Position numbers and translations under genes: made by a program | Source of the DNA: Nonomuraea endophytica | GTDB taxonomy: Bacteria; Actinomycetota; Actinomycetes; Streptosporangiales; Streptosporangiaceae | Direction of reading: 5' to 3' | DNA length: 64,000 nt | Assembly (NCBI RefSeq): GCF_014203235.1 | Contig: NZ_JACHIN010000020.1 | Coordinates: 112,794 to 176,793, forward strand | The notes under the pieces: generated by a model | Databases searched by the model: none | Told to the model about the DNA's origin: nothing | Seen by the model: only the letters and a program-made list of their open reading frames with translations | Part shown: in pieces, positions 16,669-25,775 of the stretch | Numbering within the stretch: position 1 is the stretch's first letter | Layout of the letters: each line of letters opens with the position of its first letter

Positions 16669-19600
16669 GTGAGCGGCAGCCGGTCGGGTACACGACGGGT
16701 CGGTGATGCAGGTGAGCTCGAGCTGCGGCAGCTGCTGGCCGGACTGACGGCCGTCAGGGACGGTGACTTCGGCACCCGGCTGCCCGGCGAGGCCGACGGC
16801 CTGCTGGGCGAGATCGCCCAGGTCTTCAACGGCATGGTCGACCAGCTTTCGCTGTTCACCTCGGAGGTCACCAGGGTGGCCCGCGAGGTCGGCACCGAGG
16901 GACGGCTCGGCGGGCAGGCCGAGGTTCCCGGCGTGTCGGGCACGTGGAAGGACCTCACCGAGTCGGTCAACGCGATGGCCGGCAACCTCACGGACCAGGT
17001 GCGCAGCATCGCCGAGGTGACCACGGCGGTCGCCAAGGGCGATCTCAGCCAGAAGATCACCGTGGACGCCCGCGGCGAGATCCTCGAGCTCAAGAACACC
17101 GTCAACACGATGGTCGACCAGCTGTCCTCCTTCGCGGCCGAGGTCACCCGGGTGGCCCGCGAGGTCGGCACCGAGGGCCAGCTCGGCGGCCAGGCCGACG
17201 TCAAGGGCGTGGCCGGCACCTGGCGGGACCTGACCGACTCGGTGAACTACATGGCGGGCAATCTCACCGCCCAGGTGCGCAACATCTCGCAGGTGGCGAC
17301 CGCGGTGGCCCGCGGCGACCTCAGCCAGAAGATCACCGTTTCGGCCCGGGGCGAGATCCTGGAGCTGAAGAACACCCTCAACACCATGGTCGACCAGCTG
17401 TCGTCGTTCGCCGACGAGGTGACCAGGGTGGCCCGCGAAGTGGGCACCGAGGGACGGCTGGGCGGCCAGGCCGACGTCAAGGGCGTCTCCGGCACGTGGA
17501 AGGCGCTCACGGAGTCGGTGAACGTCATGGCCGACAACCTCACCGCCCAGGTACGCAGCATCGCCGAGGTCACCACCGCCGTCGCGAAGGGCGACCTGTC
17601 GCAGAAGATCAGGGTGGACGCCCGCGGCGAGATCCTCGAACTCAAGGAGACCATCAACACGATGGTCGACCAGCTCTCGGCCTTCGCCGACGAGGTCACC
17701 CGGGTGGCCCGCGAGGTCGGCACCGAGGGCCAGCTCGGCGGCCAGGCCACGGTCCGGGGCGTGTCGGGCACCTGGAAGGACCTCACCGACAACGTCAACT
17801 TCATGGCCTCGAACCTGACCAGCCAGGTGCGCAGCATCGCCCAGGTGGCGACCGCGGTGGCCGCGGGCGACCTGTCGCAGAAGATCACCGTCGAGGCGAA
17901 GGGCGAGGTCGCCGCGCTCGCCCAGACGATCAACACCATGGTCGGCACGCTCGGCGCGTTCGCCGACGAGGTGACCCGCGTGGCCCGCGAGGTCGGCACC
18001 GAGGGCCAGCTCGGCGGCCAGGCCCGCGTCCCCAACGTCGCGGGCACCTGGAAGGCGCTCACCGACAACGTCAACTCCATGGCCGACAACCTGACCAACC
18101 AGGTACGCAGCATCGCCCAGGTCACCACCGCCGTGGCCAGGGGCGACCTCACCAGGAAGATCGACGTGGACGCCCGCGGCGAGATCCTGGAGCTCAAGAC
18201 CACGATCAACACGATGGTCGACCAGCTGTCCTCCTTCGCGGCCGAGGTCACCCGCGTGGCCCGCGAGGTCGGCAGCGAAGGACGGCTGGGCGGTCAGGCC
18301 GAGGTCGAGGGCGTGTCGGGCACCTGGAAGCGGCTGACCGAGAACGTCAACGAGCTGGCCGGCAACCTGACCCGCCAGGTGCGCGCCATCGCCGAGGTGA
18401 CCAGCGCCGTCACCTCGGGCGACCTGACCCGCTCCATCACGGTCGACGCCTCCGGCGAGGTGGCCGAGCTCAAGGACAACATCAACTCGATGGTGAAGTC
18501 GCTGCGCGAGACCACCAGGGCCAATGAGGACCAGGACTGGCTGAAGTCCAACCTGGCCCGGATGTCGGGCCTCATGCAGGGGCACCGGGACCTGGCCACG
18601 GTGGCCGAGCAGGTCATGAACGAGCTGGCGCCGCTGGTCGCCGCGCAGTACGGGGCGTTCTTCCTGGCCGAGGAGAACGAACTGCGGCTCATCAACGCCT
18701 ACGGCTACCCGGCGGGCGAGTCCGTCACCCGGTTCCGGATGGGCGAGTCGCTGGTCGGCCAGGCGGCCCGCACCCGCCGTACCATCGCGATGGACGAGGT
18801 ACCGCCCGGCTACGTCAGGATCTCATCGGGCCTCGGCCACACCGTGCCCACCTCGCTGATCGTGCTGCCGATCGTGGTGGAGGAGCAGGTGCTCGGCGTC
18901 ATCGAGCTGGCCTCGCTGTACTCGTTCACCCCCGTGCACCGGGCCTTCCTCGACCAGCTGATGGAGACGATCGGGGTCAACGTCAACACCATCGTCGCCA
19001 ACGCCCGCACCGACGAGCTGCTGACCGAGTCGCAGCGCCTGACCGCCGAGCTCCAGGCCCGCTCGGAGGAACTGCAGAACCAGCAGGAGGAACTGCGCCG
19101 CTCCAACGCCGAGCTGGAGGAGAAGGCGGCGCTGCTCGCCTCGCAGAACCAGGACATCGAGACGAAGAACCTGGAGATCGAGCAGGCCAGGCAGGAACTG
19201 GAGGACCGGGCCCAGCAGCTGTCGCTGGCCTCCACCTACAAGAGCGAGTTCCTGGCCAACATGAGCCACGAGCTGCGCACCCCGCTCAACTCCCTGCTCA
19301 TCCTCGCGCAGCTGCTGGCCCAGAACCCGACCCGCAACCTGACCCCCAAGCAGGTCGAGTACGCCGGCGTCATCCACTCGGCCGGATCGGACCTGCTCCA
19401 GCTGATCAACGACATCCTCGACCTGTCCAAGGTCGAGGCGGGAAAGATGGACATCAGCCCCGAGCGGGTGCCGCTGCCCCAGCTGCTCGACTACGTCGAG
19501 GCCACCTTCCGGCCGATGACCACGGACAAGAGCCTCGAATTCCGCATCACGACCGCGCCCGGCGTGCCGGACGGCCTGCTCACCGACGAGTCCAGGCTGC

Positions 19601-20910
19601 GCCAGGTGCTGCGCAACCTGCTGTCGAACGCGGTCAAGTTCACCGAGACCGGCAGCGTCGAGCTGCGCATCGAGCCGGTCTCCCGCGCGCAGCTTCCCGC
19701 CTCGGTCAGGCCGTACGGCTCGGCCGTCGCCTTCCGCGTCATCGACACCGGCGTCGGCATCGCCGAGCAGCAGCTGGAGGTCATCTTCGGCGCCTTCCAG
19801 CAGGCCGACGGGACCACCAGCCGCAAGTACGGCGGGACCGGACTCGGCCTGTCGATCAGCCGGGAGATCGCCTACCTGCTCGGCGGCGCGATCACCGCCG
19901 AGAGCACCCCGGGCAGCGGCAGCACGTTCACGTTGTTCCTCCCGGTCGCCCGGCCCGACTTCACCGCACCGCCGGTCGAGGCGGCGGCGCCGTCCACGCT
20001 CAGCCAGGCCGCGCACCCCGCGGACGGAACCGAGCAGCCCGCCGCGCAGTCGTCCCAGCAGCACAGGCGGTTGCTGGTGGTGGAGACGCGCCCGCACGGC
20101 CTGCTGTCGGTGGTGGCCGAGACCGTCCTGGCCGACCTGGCCGACCGTGACGTCGGTGACGGCCCGGTCGAGATCGTGACCGCCGTCGGCGCGGAGGAGG
20201 CCGCGGCCACGCTGGCCGCCGACCCGTGCCACTGCATCGTGCTCGACCTCGACATGCCGGCCAAGGCGGGCTTCGGGCTGCTGCAGGCCATCGACGGCGA
20301 CTCGGCGCTGCGGAGCGTACCCGTGCTGGCCTACAGCAACTGGCGGATGGATCCCGCGCAGGAGCGGGAACTGCAGTCCAGAGCCGACTCCCCGCCGCTG
20401 GAGCTCCTGTCGAGCCTGGACGAGCTGCGCGAGCGCATCGCCCTGCACCTGACAGCCGAGCAGCCGGGCGACGTCCTGCCGCTGATGCGCTCGGAGAAGG
20501 AGGGCGAGCCGGCCGACCGCGAGGAGGACGGGACGCTGGCCGGGCGTACCGTGCTGGTGGTCGACGACGACACGCGCAACCTGTTCGCGCTGACCAGCAT
20601 CCTGGAGATCCACGGCATGCGGGTTCTGCACGCCGAGAACGGGCGCAAGGGCATCGACACGCTGATCGCCCATCTCGAGATCGACATCGTGCTGATGGAC
20701 GTGATGATGCCGGAGATGGACGGCTACGCCGCCACCGCGGCGATCAGGGCCATGCCGCAGTACGCCGGGCTGCCGATCATCGCGGTCACCGCCAAGGCGA
20801 TGCCGGGCGACCAGGAGAAGAGCCTGGCCTCGGGAGCGAGCGACTACGTCACCAAGCCCGTGGACGCCGACCATCTGCTGGCGCTCATCCAGCAATGGCT
20901 CACGGTTTAG
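16669..20910 (+). CDS. Hybrid histidine kinase with multiple HAMP units, GAF and two receiver domains
   Basis: 1413 residues, no membrane helices, so cytoplasmic. Residues about 20-620 are HAMP units, including six near-identical 92-residue repeats with the core VAREVGTEG(R/Q)LGGQA. A GAF domain follows (about 640-790), then a coiled coil (about 790-860), then HisKA with His867 (NMSHELRTPLNS), and an HATPase with GGTGLGLSI. Receiver 1 has Asp1193 (VLDLDMP) but lacks the usual acidic pair and Lys, so it looks partly degenerate. Receiver 2 has Asp1344 (LMDVMMPEMDG) and is complete. The HAMP stack closely resembles fungal group III (Nik1/Os-1) osmosensing kinases and their actinomycete relatives. 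The next gene codes for a phosphatase, 38 bp away. Confidence 0.93.
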   Translation: MSGSRSGTRRVGDAGELELRQLLAGLTAVRDGDFGTRLPGEADGLLGEIAQVFNGMVDQLSLFTSEVTRVAREVGTEGRLGGQAEVPGVSGTWKDLTESVNAMAGNLTDQVRSIAEVTTAVAKGDLSQKITVDARGEILELKNTVNTMVDQLSSFAAEVTRVAREVGTEGQLGGQADVKGVAGTWRDLTDSVNYMAGNLTAQVRNISQVATAVARGDLSQKITVSARGEILELKNTLNTMVDQLSSFADEVTRVAREVGTEGRLGGQADVKGVSGTWKALTESVNVMADNLTAQVRSIAEVTTAVAKGDLSQKIRVDARGEILELKETINTMVDQLSAFADEVTRVAREVGTEGQLGGQATVRGVSGTWKDLTDNVNFMASNLTSQVRSIAQVATAVAAGDLSQKITVEAKGEVAALAQTINTMVGTLGAFADEVTRVAREVGTEGQLGGQARVPNVAGTWKALTDNVNSMADNLTNQVRSIAQVTTAVARGDLTRKIDVDARGEILELKTTINTMVDQLSSFAAEVTRVAREVGSEGRLGGQAEVEGVSGTWKRLTENVNELAGNLTRQVRAIAEVTSAVTSGDLTRSITVDASGEVAELKDNINSMVKSLRETTRANEDQDWLKSNLARMSGLMQGHRDLATVAEQVMNELAPLVAAQYGAFFLAEENELRLINAYGYPAGESVTRFRMGESLVGQAARTRRTIAMDEVPPGYVRISSGLGHTVPTSLIVLPIVVEEQVLGVIELASLYSFTPVHRAFLDQLMETIGVNVNTIVANARTDELLTESQRLTAELQARSEELQNQQEELRRSNAELEEKAALLASQNQDIETKNLEIEQARQELEDRAQQLSLASTYKSEFLANMSHELRTPLNSLLILAQLLAQNPTRNLTPKQVEYAGVIHSAGSDLLQLINDILDLSKVEAGKMDISPERVPLPQLLDYVEATFRPMTTDKSLEFRITTAPGVPDGLLTDESRLRQVLRNLLSNAVKFTETGSVELRIEPVSRAQLPASVRPYGSAVAFRVIDTGVGIAEQQLEVIFGAFQQADGTTSRKYGGTGLGLSISREIAYLLGGAITAESTPGSGSTFTLFLPVARPDFTAPPVEAAAPSTLSQAAHPADGTEQPAAQSSQQHRRLLVVETRPHGLLSVVAETVLADLADRDVGDGPVEIVTAVGAEEAAATLAADPCHCIVLDLDMPAKAGFGLLQAIDGDSALRSVPVLAYSNWRMDPAQERELQSRADSPPLELLSSLDELRERIALHLTAEQPGDVLPLMRSEKEGEPADREEDGTLAGRTVLVVDDDTRNLFALTSILEIHGMRVLHAENGRKGIDTLIAHLEIDIVLMDVMMPEMDGYAATAAIRAMPQYAGLPIIAVTAKAMPGDQEKSLASGASDYVTKPVDADHLLALIQQWLTV
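16864..18519 (+). repeat. Six tandem 276-bp coding repeats (HAMP units)
   Basis: Six copies of a 276-bp (92-codon) unit start at 16864, 17140 and so on. Each opens with codons for EVTRVAREVG and continues through GGQA, GTWK, a VN.MA.NL segment and a TAVA.GDL segment. Identity between copies is high at the DNA level. They are maintained as protein structure but could recombine and change copy number. Confidence 0.85.
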
Positions 20911-20948
20911 CGGTCTGCGTGTTGGTATCGGAAGGAATAGAGCACAGC

Positions 20949-23276
20949 ATGCGTCCTGGTGATGAATCTGCCCCCAACATCGGCAGGATGGCCGCCACCA
21001 TCGAGCGGCTGCGCGACCAGATAGCCCGCGCCCAGCACGCGGCCGAGGGGCGGGCGCTGATCGAGCTGGCCAAGGGCATTCTGGTCGAGCGGCTGCACTG
21101 CGGACCCACCGAGGCCGCGCTGCAGCTCGCGACACTGGCCGGCCAGTCCGGGCTCTCCCAGCTGGAGCTGGCCGCCGACCTCATCAACCAGGCCGCACAG
21201 GACCGGCTGACCCAGGTGTCCCACGAACTGCTCGCCGAGCACCGGCCGGCGGGCGCGGGCGGCGACTCGGTCGCGGTACGGCTGCGCGAGGCCGAAAGCG
21301 GCGTGCTCGGCGCCAGCGACAGCCAGATGGTGGCCGAGTCCCTGCTGCAGCACGCGCTGACGCCGATGGGCGCCACCGCGGTCGCCCTGTGGTCGGCCGG
21401 ACCCGACGCCTCGCTCACCCTGGTCGGCTTCGCCGGGCACAGCACGGAAGAGGCCAGGAGGTGGCACTACGTGCCGCCCGGCGTGGCCACACCCGCCCGG
21501 CGCGCGCTCATGGAACGCCGCACGGTGTGGTTCGCCGACCTCGCCGAGACGGGCCTGCCGTCCATCGGTCACCGCCAGGACGTACCGGCCGGCCGGGTGG
21601 TGGTGCCCGCGGGCACCGGCGGCCGCATCCTCGGCGTCCTGGAGATCAGCTGGCCGGGGCCGCTGCAGCCACAACCCTCGGCGATCCACCGCCAGGTCGA
21701 GGCGCTGGCCGAGCTGTGCGCGCACACGCTGGAGGACCGCGCGACCACCCCCGCGGCGGCGCCCAACCTGGCCGAGCTGATCGAACTGGCCGACGCGCTC
21801 GCCGACCCCGCGCTCGTGCTCCGCCCCGAACTCGACTCCGGTGGGCTGCTGACCGACTTCCGCATCCACCACACCAACGCGCGCTTCGCCGACCCGGCCG
21901 GCCGGCCCCGTTCCTTGGTCGACGGCGCCCTGCTGCTGGAGGCGTACCCGTCCGCGGCGGAGGAGCACGGCCTGTTCGAGAAGGTCGAGCACGTCCACGC
22001 CACCGGCGAGGCCTTTCACACCGAGCGCATGACACTTACCTCGCTGATCGACCACGTGCCGCTGGCCACCGTCGCCGACGTGAGCATCACCCGGCACGGC
22101 GACTGCGTGCTGCTGATCTGGCGGGTGCAGAACGAGTCGCTCCGCCTGGCCAGCCTGCTGCAGCACGCCCAGCGGCTCGGCCGGATCGGCGGGTTCGAGG
22201 AGAACTCCCAGACCGGTGAGATCACCTGGAACAGCCAGCTCTACGACCTGTACGGCCTGGAGCCGGCCGACCGGCCGATCCCGCTGGAGCACCTGCGCGA
22301 GCACGCCCACCCCGACGACGCCGCCGCCATCGGCCGGTTCCTGCGCACCGTGCACCACCACCGGCGGCGGGGCTCCACCGCGTTCCGGCTCCTGCGTCCC
22401 GACGGAAGCACCCGGCACATCCGCGTCGTCGCCGAGCCGGTCTTCGACGCCGACGACCGGCTGCTCGCCGTCCGGGGGGCGTACCAGGACATCTCCGCGC
22501 AGCACTGGACCGAGGTCGCGCTGGCCGCGACCCGCGACCAGCTGGCCCACTCCGAGCAGCAGGCGGTCGAGCGCAACCGGCTGACGCTGCAGCTCCAGCA
22601 CGCCATCATGCCGCCCGCCCAGGGGCCCGTGGAGGCGTTCGGTCTCAACATCGCCGTCCGCTACCGGCCCGCCGAGGAGGGCCACCTGGTCGGCGGCGAC
22701 TGGTACGACGCGGTCGTACTGCCGTCGAAGAAGATCCTTCTGTCGGTCGGCGACGTCGCCGGGCACGGAGTCGAGGCGGCGACCGGCATGGTCGTCCTGC
22801 GCAACGCGCTGCGTGGCCTGGCCACCACCGGCGCGAGTCCGGCGCAGCTCATGGGCTGGCTCAACCTGGTCACCCACCACCTGACCGAACGCGTCACCGC
22901 CACCGCCATCTGCGGCCTGTACGACCCCGAGACCCGCGTCCTGCGCTGGGCCAGGGCCGGCCATTTGCCGCCTGTGCTGGTGCGCGGCGGTGCGGCGGAA
23001 GAGCTGCCGATGATCACCGGAATCATGCTCGGGGTGATCTCAGAGGCGGAGTACGAGGAGGGAGTCGTCCAGCTGGAGCGTGAGGACACCCTGTTCATGT
23101 ACACCGACGGCCTGATCGAGCGGCGCGACGTCACCCTGGAGCGCTCGCAGGAACGCCTCCTCGCCACGCTCACGCGGCTGGACACCGTCCTGGAACACAG
23201 CCTCGACCGGCTCCTGATCCACAGCAACTCCGACACCGACGACGACACCTGCCTCATAGGGGTCGAAGTGCTTTGA
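20949..23276 (+). CDS. ANTAR-GAF-PAS-SpoIIE phosphatase
   Basis: 775 residues. An ANTAR-like segment (about 12-75: ALIELAKGILVERLHCGPTEA) is followed by a GAF-like region (about 110-260), PAS domains (one ending near 530, with ITWNSQLYDLYGLEP), and a SpoIIE/PP2C domain (about 545-775) with GGDWYDAV, VGDVAGHG, YTDGLIE and a DDDT metal motif, all intact. ANTAR usually binds RNA terminator hairpins, so its fusion to a phosphatase is unusual. The ATG at 20949 is chosen with GGAAGGA 12 nt upstream. Downstream of and co-directional with the hybrid kinase, it probably feeds an anti-sigma or anti-anti-sigma switch. Confidence 0.88.
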   Translation: MRPGDESAPNIGRMAATIERLRDQIARAQHAAEGRALIELAKGILVERLHCGPTEAALQLATLAGQSGLSQLELAADLINQAAQDRLTQVSHELLAEHRPAGAGGDSVAVRLREAESGVLGASDSQMVAESLLQHALTPMGATAVALWSAGPDASLTLVGFAGHSTEEARRWHYVPPGVATPARRALMERRTVWFADLAETGLPSIGHRQDVPAGRVVVPAGTGGRILGVLEISWPGPLQPQPSAIHRQVEALAELCAHTLEDRATTPAAAPNLAELIELADALADPALVLRPELDSGGLLTDFRIHHTNARFADPAGRPRSLVDGALLLEAYPSAAEEHGLFEKVEHVHATGEAFHTERMTLTSLIDHVPLATVADVSITRHGDCVLLIWRVQNESLRLASLLQHAQRLGRIGGFEENSQTGEITWNSQLYDLYGLEPADRPIPLEHLREHAHPDDAAAIGRFLRTVHHHRRRGSTAFRLLRPDGSTRHIRVVAEPVFDADDRLLAVRGAYQDISAQHWTEVALAATRDQLAHSEQQAVERNRLTLQLQHAIMPPAQGPVEAFGLNIAVRYRPAEEGHLVGGDWYDAVVLPSKKILLSVGDVAGHGVEAATGMVVLRNALRGLATTGASPAQLMGWLNLVTHHLTERVTATAICGLYDPETRVLRWARAGHLPPVLVRGGAAEELPMITGIMLGVISEAEYEEGVVQLEREDTLFMYTDGLIERRDVTLERSQERLLATLTRLDTVLEHSLDRLLIHSNSDTDDDTCLIGVEVL

Positions 23277-23446
23277 CCAGCGACGGTCGATAGACCTTCA
23301 GATCCCTGGCCGGTCTCGGACACCGGTCGCCGACTGTGTGAGCGTTGATCGGGTAGGTCGTGCGTTATGCCGGGTTTGCAGGGGTTTGGGGTCGTCGCAT
23401 CCGCACATCGCCGCCGCGTACGACGTGGTCAGCGACAGGGGATCGC

Positions 23447-24637
23447 GTGAGTGAGCGTTGGGGGGTACGGCTGGCGGGTGTGGCGCGGAGGGAACTGCGC
23501 TATGTGCGTCAGCAGCTGACCGGGCTGGGCGAGCGTAATTCCTCCCAGCGTCTCGAACTGCGGCAGATCGCCAAGGCGACCGCGGCCGCGGTGCTGGCGT
23601 GGTTGATCGCGGATCGGTTGCTGGCGCGGGAGACGGTGTGGTTCGCTCCGGCCACCGCGGTGATCATGGTTCACGCGACCGTGTACCGCACGGTGACCAA
23701 CGGGCTGCGGCGGGTCGGCGCGGTGGCCACCGGGGTCTTCCTGGCCGGCAGCATCGGCCACCTGCTCGGGTTGAACGCACTCAGCCTGGTCCTGGTGGTG
23801 CCACCGGCGTTGATCGCGGCGCGCTGGCATCGGATGGGAAGGCACGGTTCTGACGTCGCCACCACGGCCGTGCTGATGTTGTCGTTCGGCGCCGCCTCCC
23901 AGGAGCGCTATCTGGCCGGCTACGTGGTGGCGACCGCGGTCGGGGCGTTATGCGGGGCAGGGGTGAACGCGCTGATCTGGCCCCCGCTGTATCTGCGCCG
24001 CCCCTTCCGGGCACTACGCGGGCAGGGCCGGGAGGCGGCGGCCCTGCTGGAGAGCATGGCGGCGGGCTTGAAACAGCGCTGCGACCTGTCAAGTCTCCCG
24101 GAGTGGGAGAAGCGGGCAGCCGAACTGGATGCCCGCCTCGTCCAAACACGGGAGGCGATCACCGCCGGTGTCGAAAGCCGCCGCTACAACCTGCGCCGTT
24201 CACGCCACCCCGCCGAGGGGGATCACGCGCTCTTGCTGAGCGCGATGAGCCAGGCCGGCGTGCACGTCCACGCCATCGTGCGCGCACTGGCCCACATCGA
24301 GCAGCAGCCGGACGTGGACACCGCCACGGGCTGGATCAGCGTGCACTTCGCCCGCGACTACGCCGAACTGCTGGACACGCTGGCAGCCGCGCTGGTCCGG
24401 GTCATCCCGCCCACGCGCGACGACAGCGATACCGCCCATCTGCTCTCGCAGGCTCGCGAGAAGGCCGAGGCCATCCATCGGCAGATGACCACGGAGATCC
24501 GCGCCGGCGAGGTGGAACGCCCACAGGGCTGGGCCGCCAGCGGCAGCCTGCTCACCGAGGCCGAGCGCATCCTCGCCCTGCTGACCCGCCTCACCACACC
24601 CACCGAAACACCCCCGGCCGGCCCCGCGACACCATGA
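23447..24637 (+). CDS. FUSC/aromatic-acid exporter-like membrane protein
   Basis: 396 residues from GTG at 23447 (AGGGGATC just upstream). The N-terminal half has about six hydrophobic helices (residues 30-170, e.g. AAAVLAWLIADRLL and VGAVATGVFLAGSIGHLLGL), as in the ArAE/FUSC family. The second half is a soluble, largely helical domain with many Arg and Glu. The family exports aromatic acids or similar compounds; the substrate is unknown here. Confidence 0.8.
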   Translation: MSERWGVRLAGVARRELRYVRQQLTGLGERNSSQRLELRQIAKATAAAVLAWLIADRLLARETVWFAPATAVIMVHATVYRTVTNGLRRVGAVATGVFLAGSIGHLLGLNALSLVLVVPPALIAARWHRMGRHGSDVATTAVLMLSFGAASQERYLAGYVVATAVGALCGAGVNALIWPPLYLRRPFRALRGQGREAAALLESMAAGLKQRCDLSSLPEWEKRAAELDARLVQTREAITAGVESRRYNLRRSRHPAEGDHALLLSAMSQAGVHVHAIVRALAHIEQQPDVDTATGWISVHFARDYAELLDTLAAALVRVIPPTRDDSDTAHLLSQAREKAEAIHRQMTTEIRAGEVERPQGWAASGSLLTEAERILALLTRLTTPTETPPAGPATP

Positions 24638-24745
24638 CCGGCCCACCCGCTGACAAGGAGAAGGCCCGCAACTGGGAAGGCCGACGAGCGTGCTCCGGTA
24701 CGGCCGGCCGACTAGGCCTGATCTGGCTGGGTATGCGAGACCGTC

Positions 24746-24979
24746 ATGAAACAGGTCATCGCGAAGCCGGCACGGATCGCCGGCGGTGTGCTCGGCGGTC
24801 TGATCGCCAGCACGGTGTTCAAACACGTCTGGAAGCTCGCCTCCGGCAAGGACGAACCACCCGAGGCGGACTCGACCCGCTACGGATGGGGCGAGGTGCT
24901 GGTGGCCGCCGCGCTGCAGGGCGCGATCTTCGGGGTGGTGAAGGCGGTCATCGAGCGAGCGGCGGCGCGGGACGACTGA
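24746..24979 (+). CDS. DUF4235-family small membrane protein
   Basis: 77 residues. Two hydrophobic helices (IAGGVLGGLIASTVFKHVWKL and VLVAAALQGAIFGVVKAVIE) flank a short acidic loop with the conserved RYGWGEV, the DUF4235 pattern. GGGTAT at 24729-24734 resembles a SigB-type -10 box, but no -35 GTTT stands at the proper distance. Function unknown; often seen near stress-response genes. Confidence 0.75.
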   Translation: MKQVIAKPARIAGGVLGGLIASTVFKHVWKLASGKDEPPEADSTRYGWGEVLVAAALQGAIFGVVKAVIERAAARDD

Positions 24980-25125
24980 ACCCCGCCCCGCGAGACCGAC
25001 GCCGCCGCCAGGCCGGATGACCTCGGCAGACATGCCCGAGATCCATCTACGGCCCAGGGGATCCGGTTGATCTCGACGACCGGCGGCAGGATCGCCTCGG
25101 CCGGGTCGCTGATGGCCGACCCCTG

Positions 25126-25650
25126 TCAGGCCGTGCGCCGCACCAGCGGGTGTCGCACGAAATCCGGGTGGGCATCGCCGACATCGATGCTGTTCTCATC
25201 AAGAGCGTTGGCGATGTGGAAACGACCTGTATCGAAGACGAACTCCACGGCAAGGGTGCCGTCCGCCAGGTCATGACGTGACGCCGGCCGCCACTCGAGC
25301 AGAGCGACCTCGCGGAGTTCCTGGCCGAGGAACGATGCGAGCCGCTCGTCGGCGGAGGACCACGCTGGTGTCCGCTCGGCATCCTCCCAGCCACCGATCG
25401 CGGCCGTCGTGTCGATGGAGTTCCAGCCGATCGACACCTCATCGAACTTCCAGTGGCAGATCTCCACCTGGACGCCGTCGAAGTCCAGGACGACGGGGCA
25501 GTCGGCGAACCAGTCCCCGTCCTCGACGAAACGCACGAGCGCGAACCGCGTCAGACGCCGGCCGCCAAGCGCGGCCAGGACCGGCCCGTGTTCCTCGCGG
25601 ACGACGTCAAGCCCGACGAGAAAGATCGGCTCGAAGCCGGAGATACCCAT
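25126..25650 (-). CDS. Hypothetical protein (174 residues)
   Basis: Unrecognised. Starts MGISGFEPIFLVGLDVVREE (ATG at 25650, AGGA upstream; a GTG one codon earlier is equally possible). The composition is acidic and Trp-rich with several beta-strand-like stretches (VVLDFDGVQVEICHWKFD, GTLAVEFVFDTGRFHIAN); no signal peptide or membrane helix. Codon use and high third-position G+C support a real gene. It ends convergently with the DUF4235 gene. Confidence 0.65.
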   Translation of the reverse strand: MGISGFEPIFLVGLDVVREEHGPVLAALGGRRLTRFALVRFVEDGDWFADCPVVLDFDGVQVEICHWKFDEVSIGWNSIDTTAAIGGWEDAERTPAWSSADERLASFLGQELREVALLEWRPASRHDLADGTLAVEFVFDTGRFHIANALDENSIDVGDAHPDFVRHPLVRRTA

Positions 25651-25775
25651 CACGATAGGCGATCCTGCAGGTTCGTCACTGAACCTGCCAGCCAATTTTC
25701 ACCGCGGAGCCGTAACGCCACATTTGACACCATCGCCGCAGATTCCACAGAGGGCAGGGATCTGGTCGGCGGCGT

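Noticed and set aside
16864..18519. Regular repeats considered as a CRISPR array or satellite
   Set aside because: Units are 276 bp, in frame and coding for HAMP domains; no short repeats with unique spacers.
16609..18585. Minus-strand open frame of 658 codons with internal repeats opposite the kinase HAMP units
   Set aside because: The repeats are the antisense image of the HAMP codons; no ribosome site or homology.
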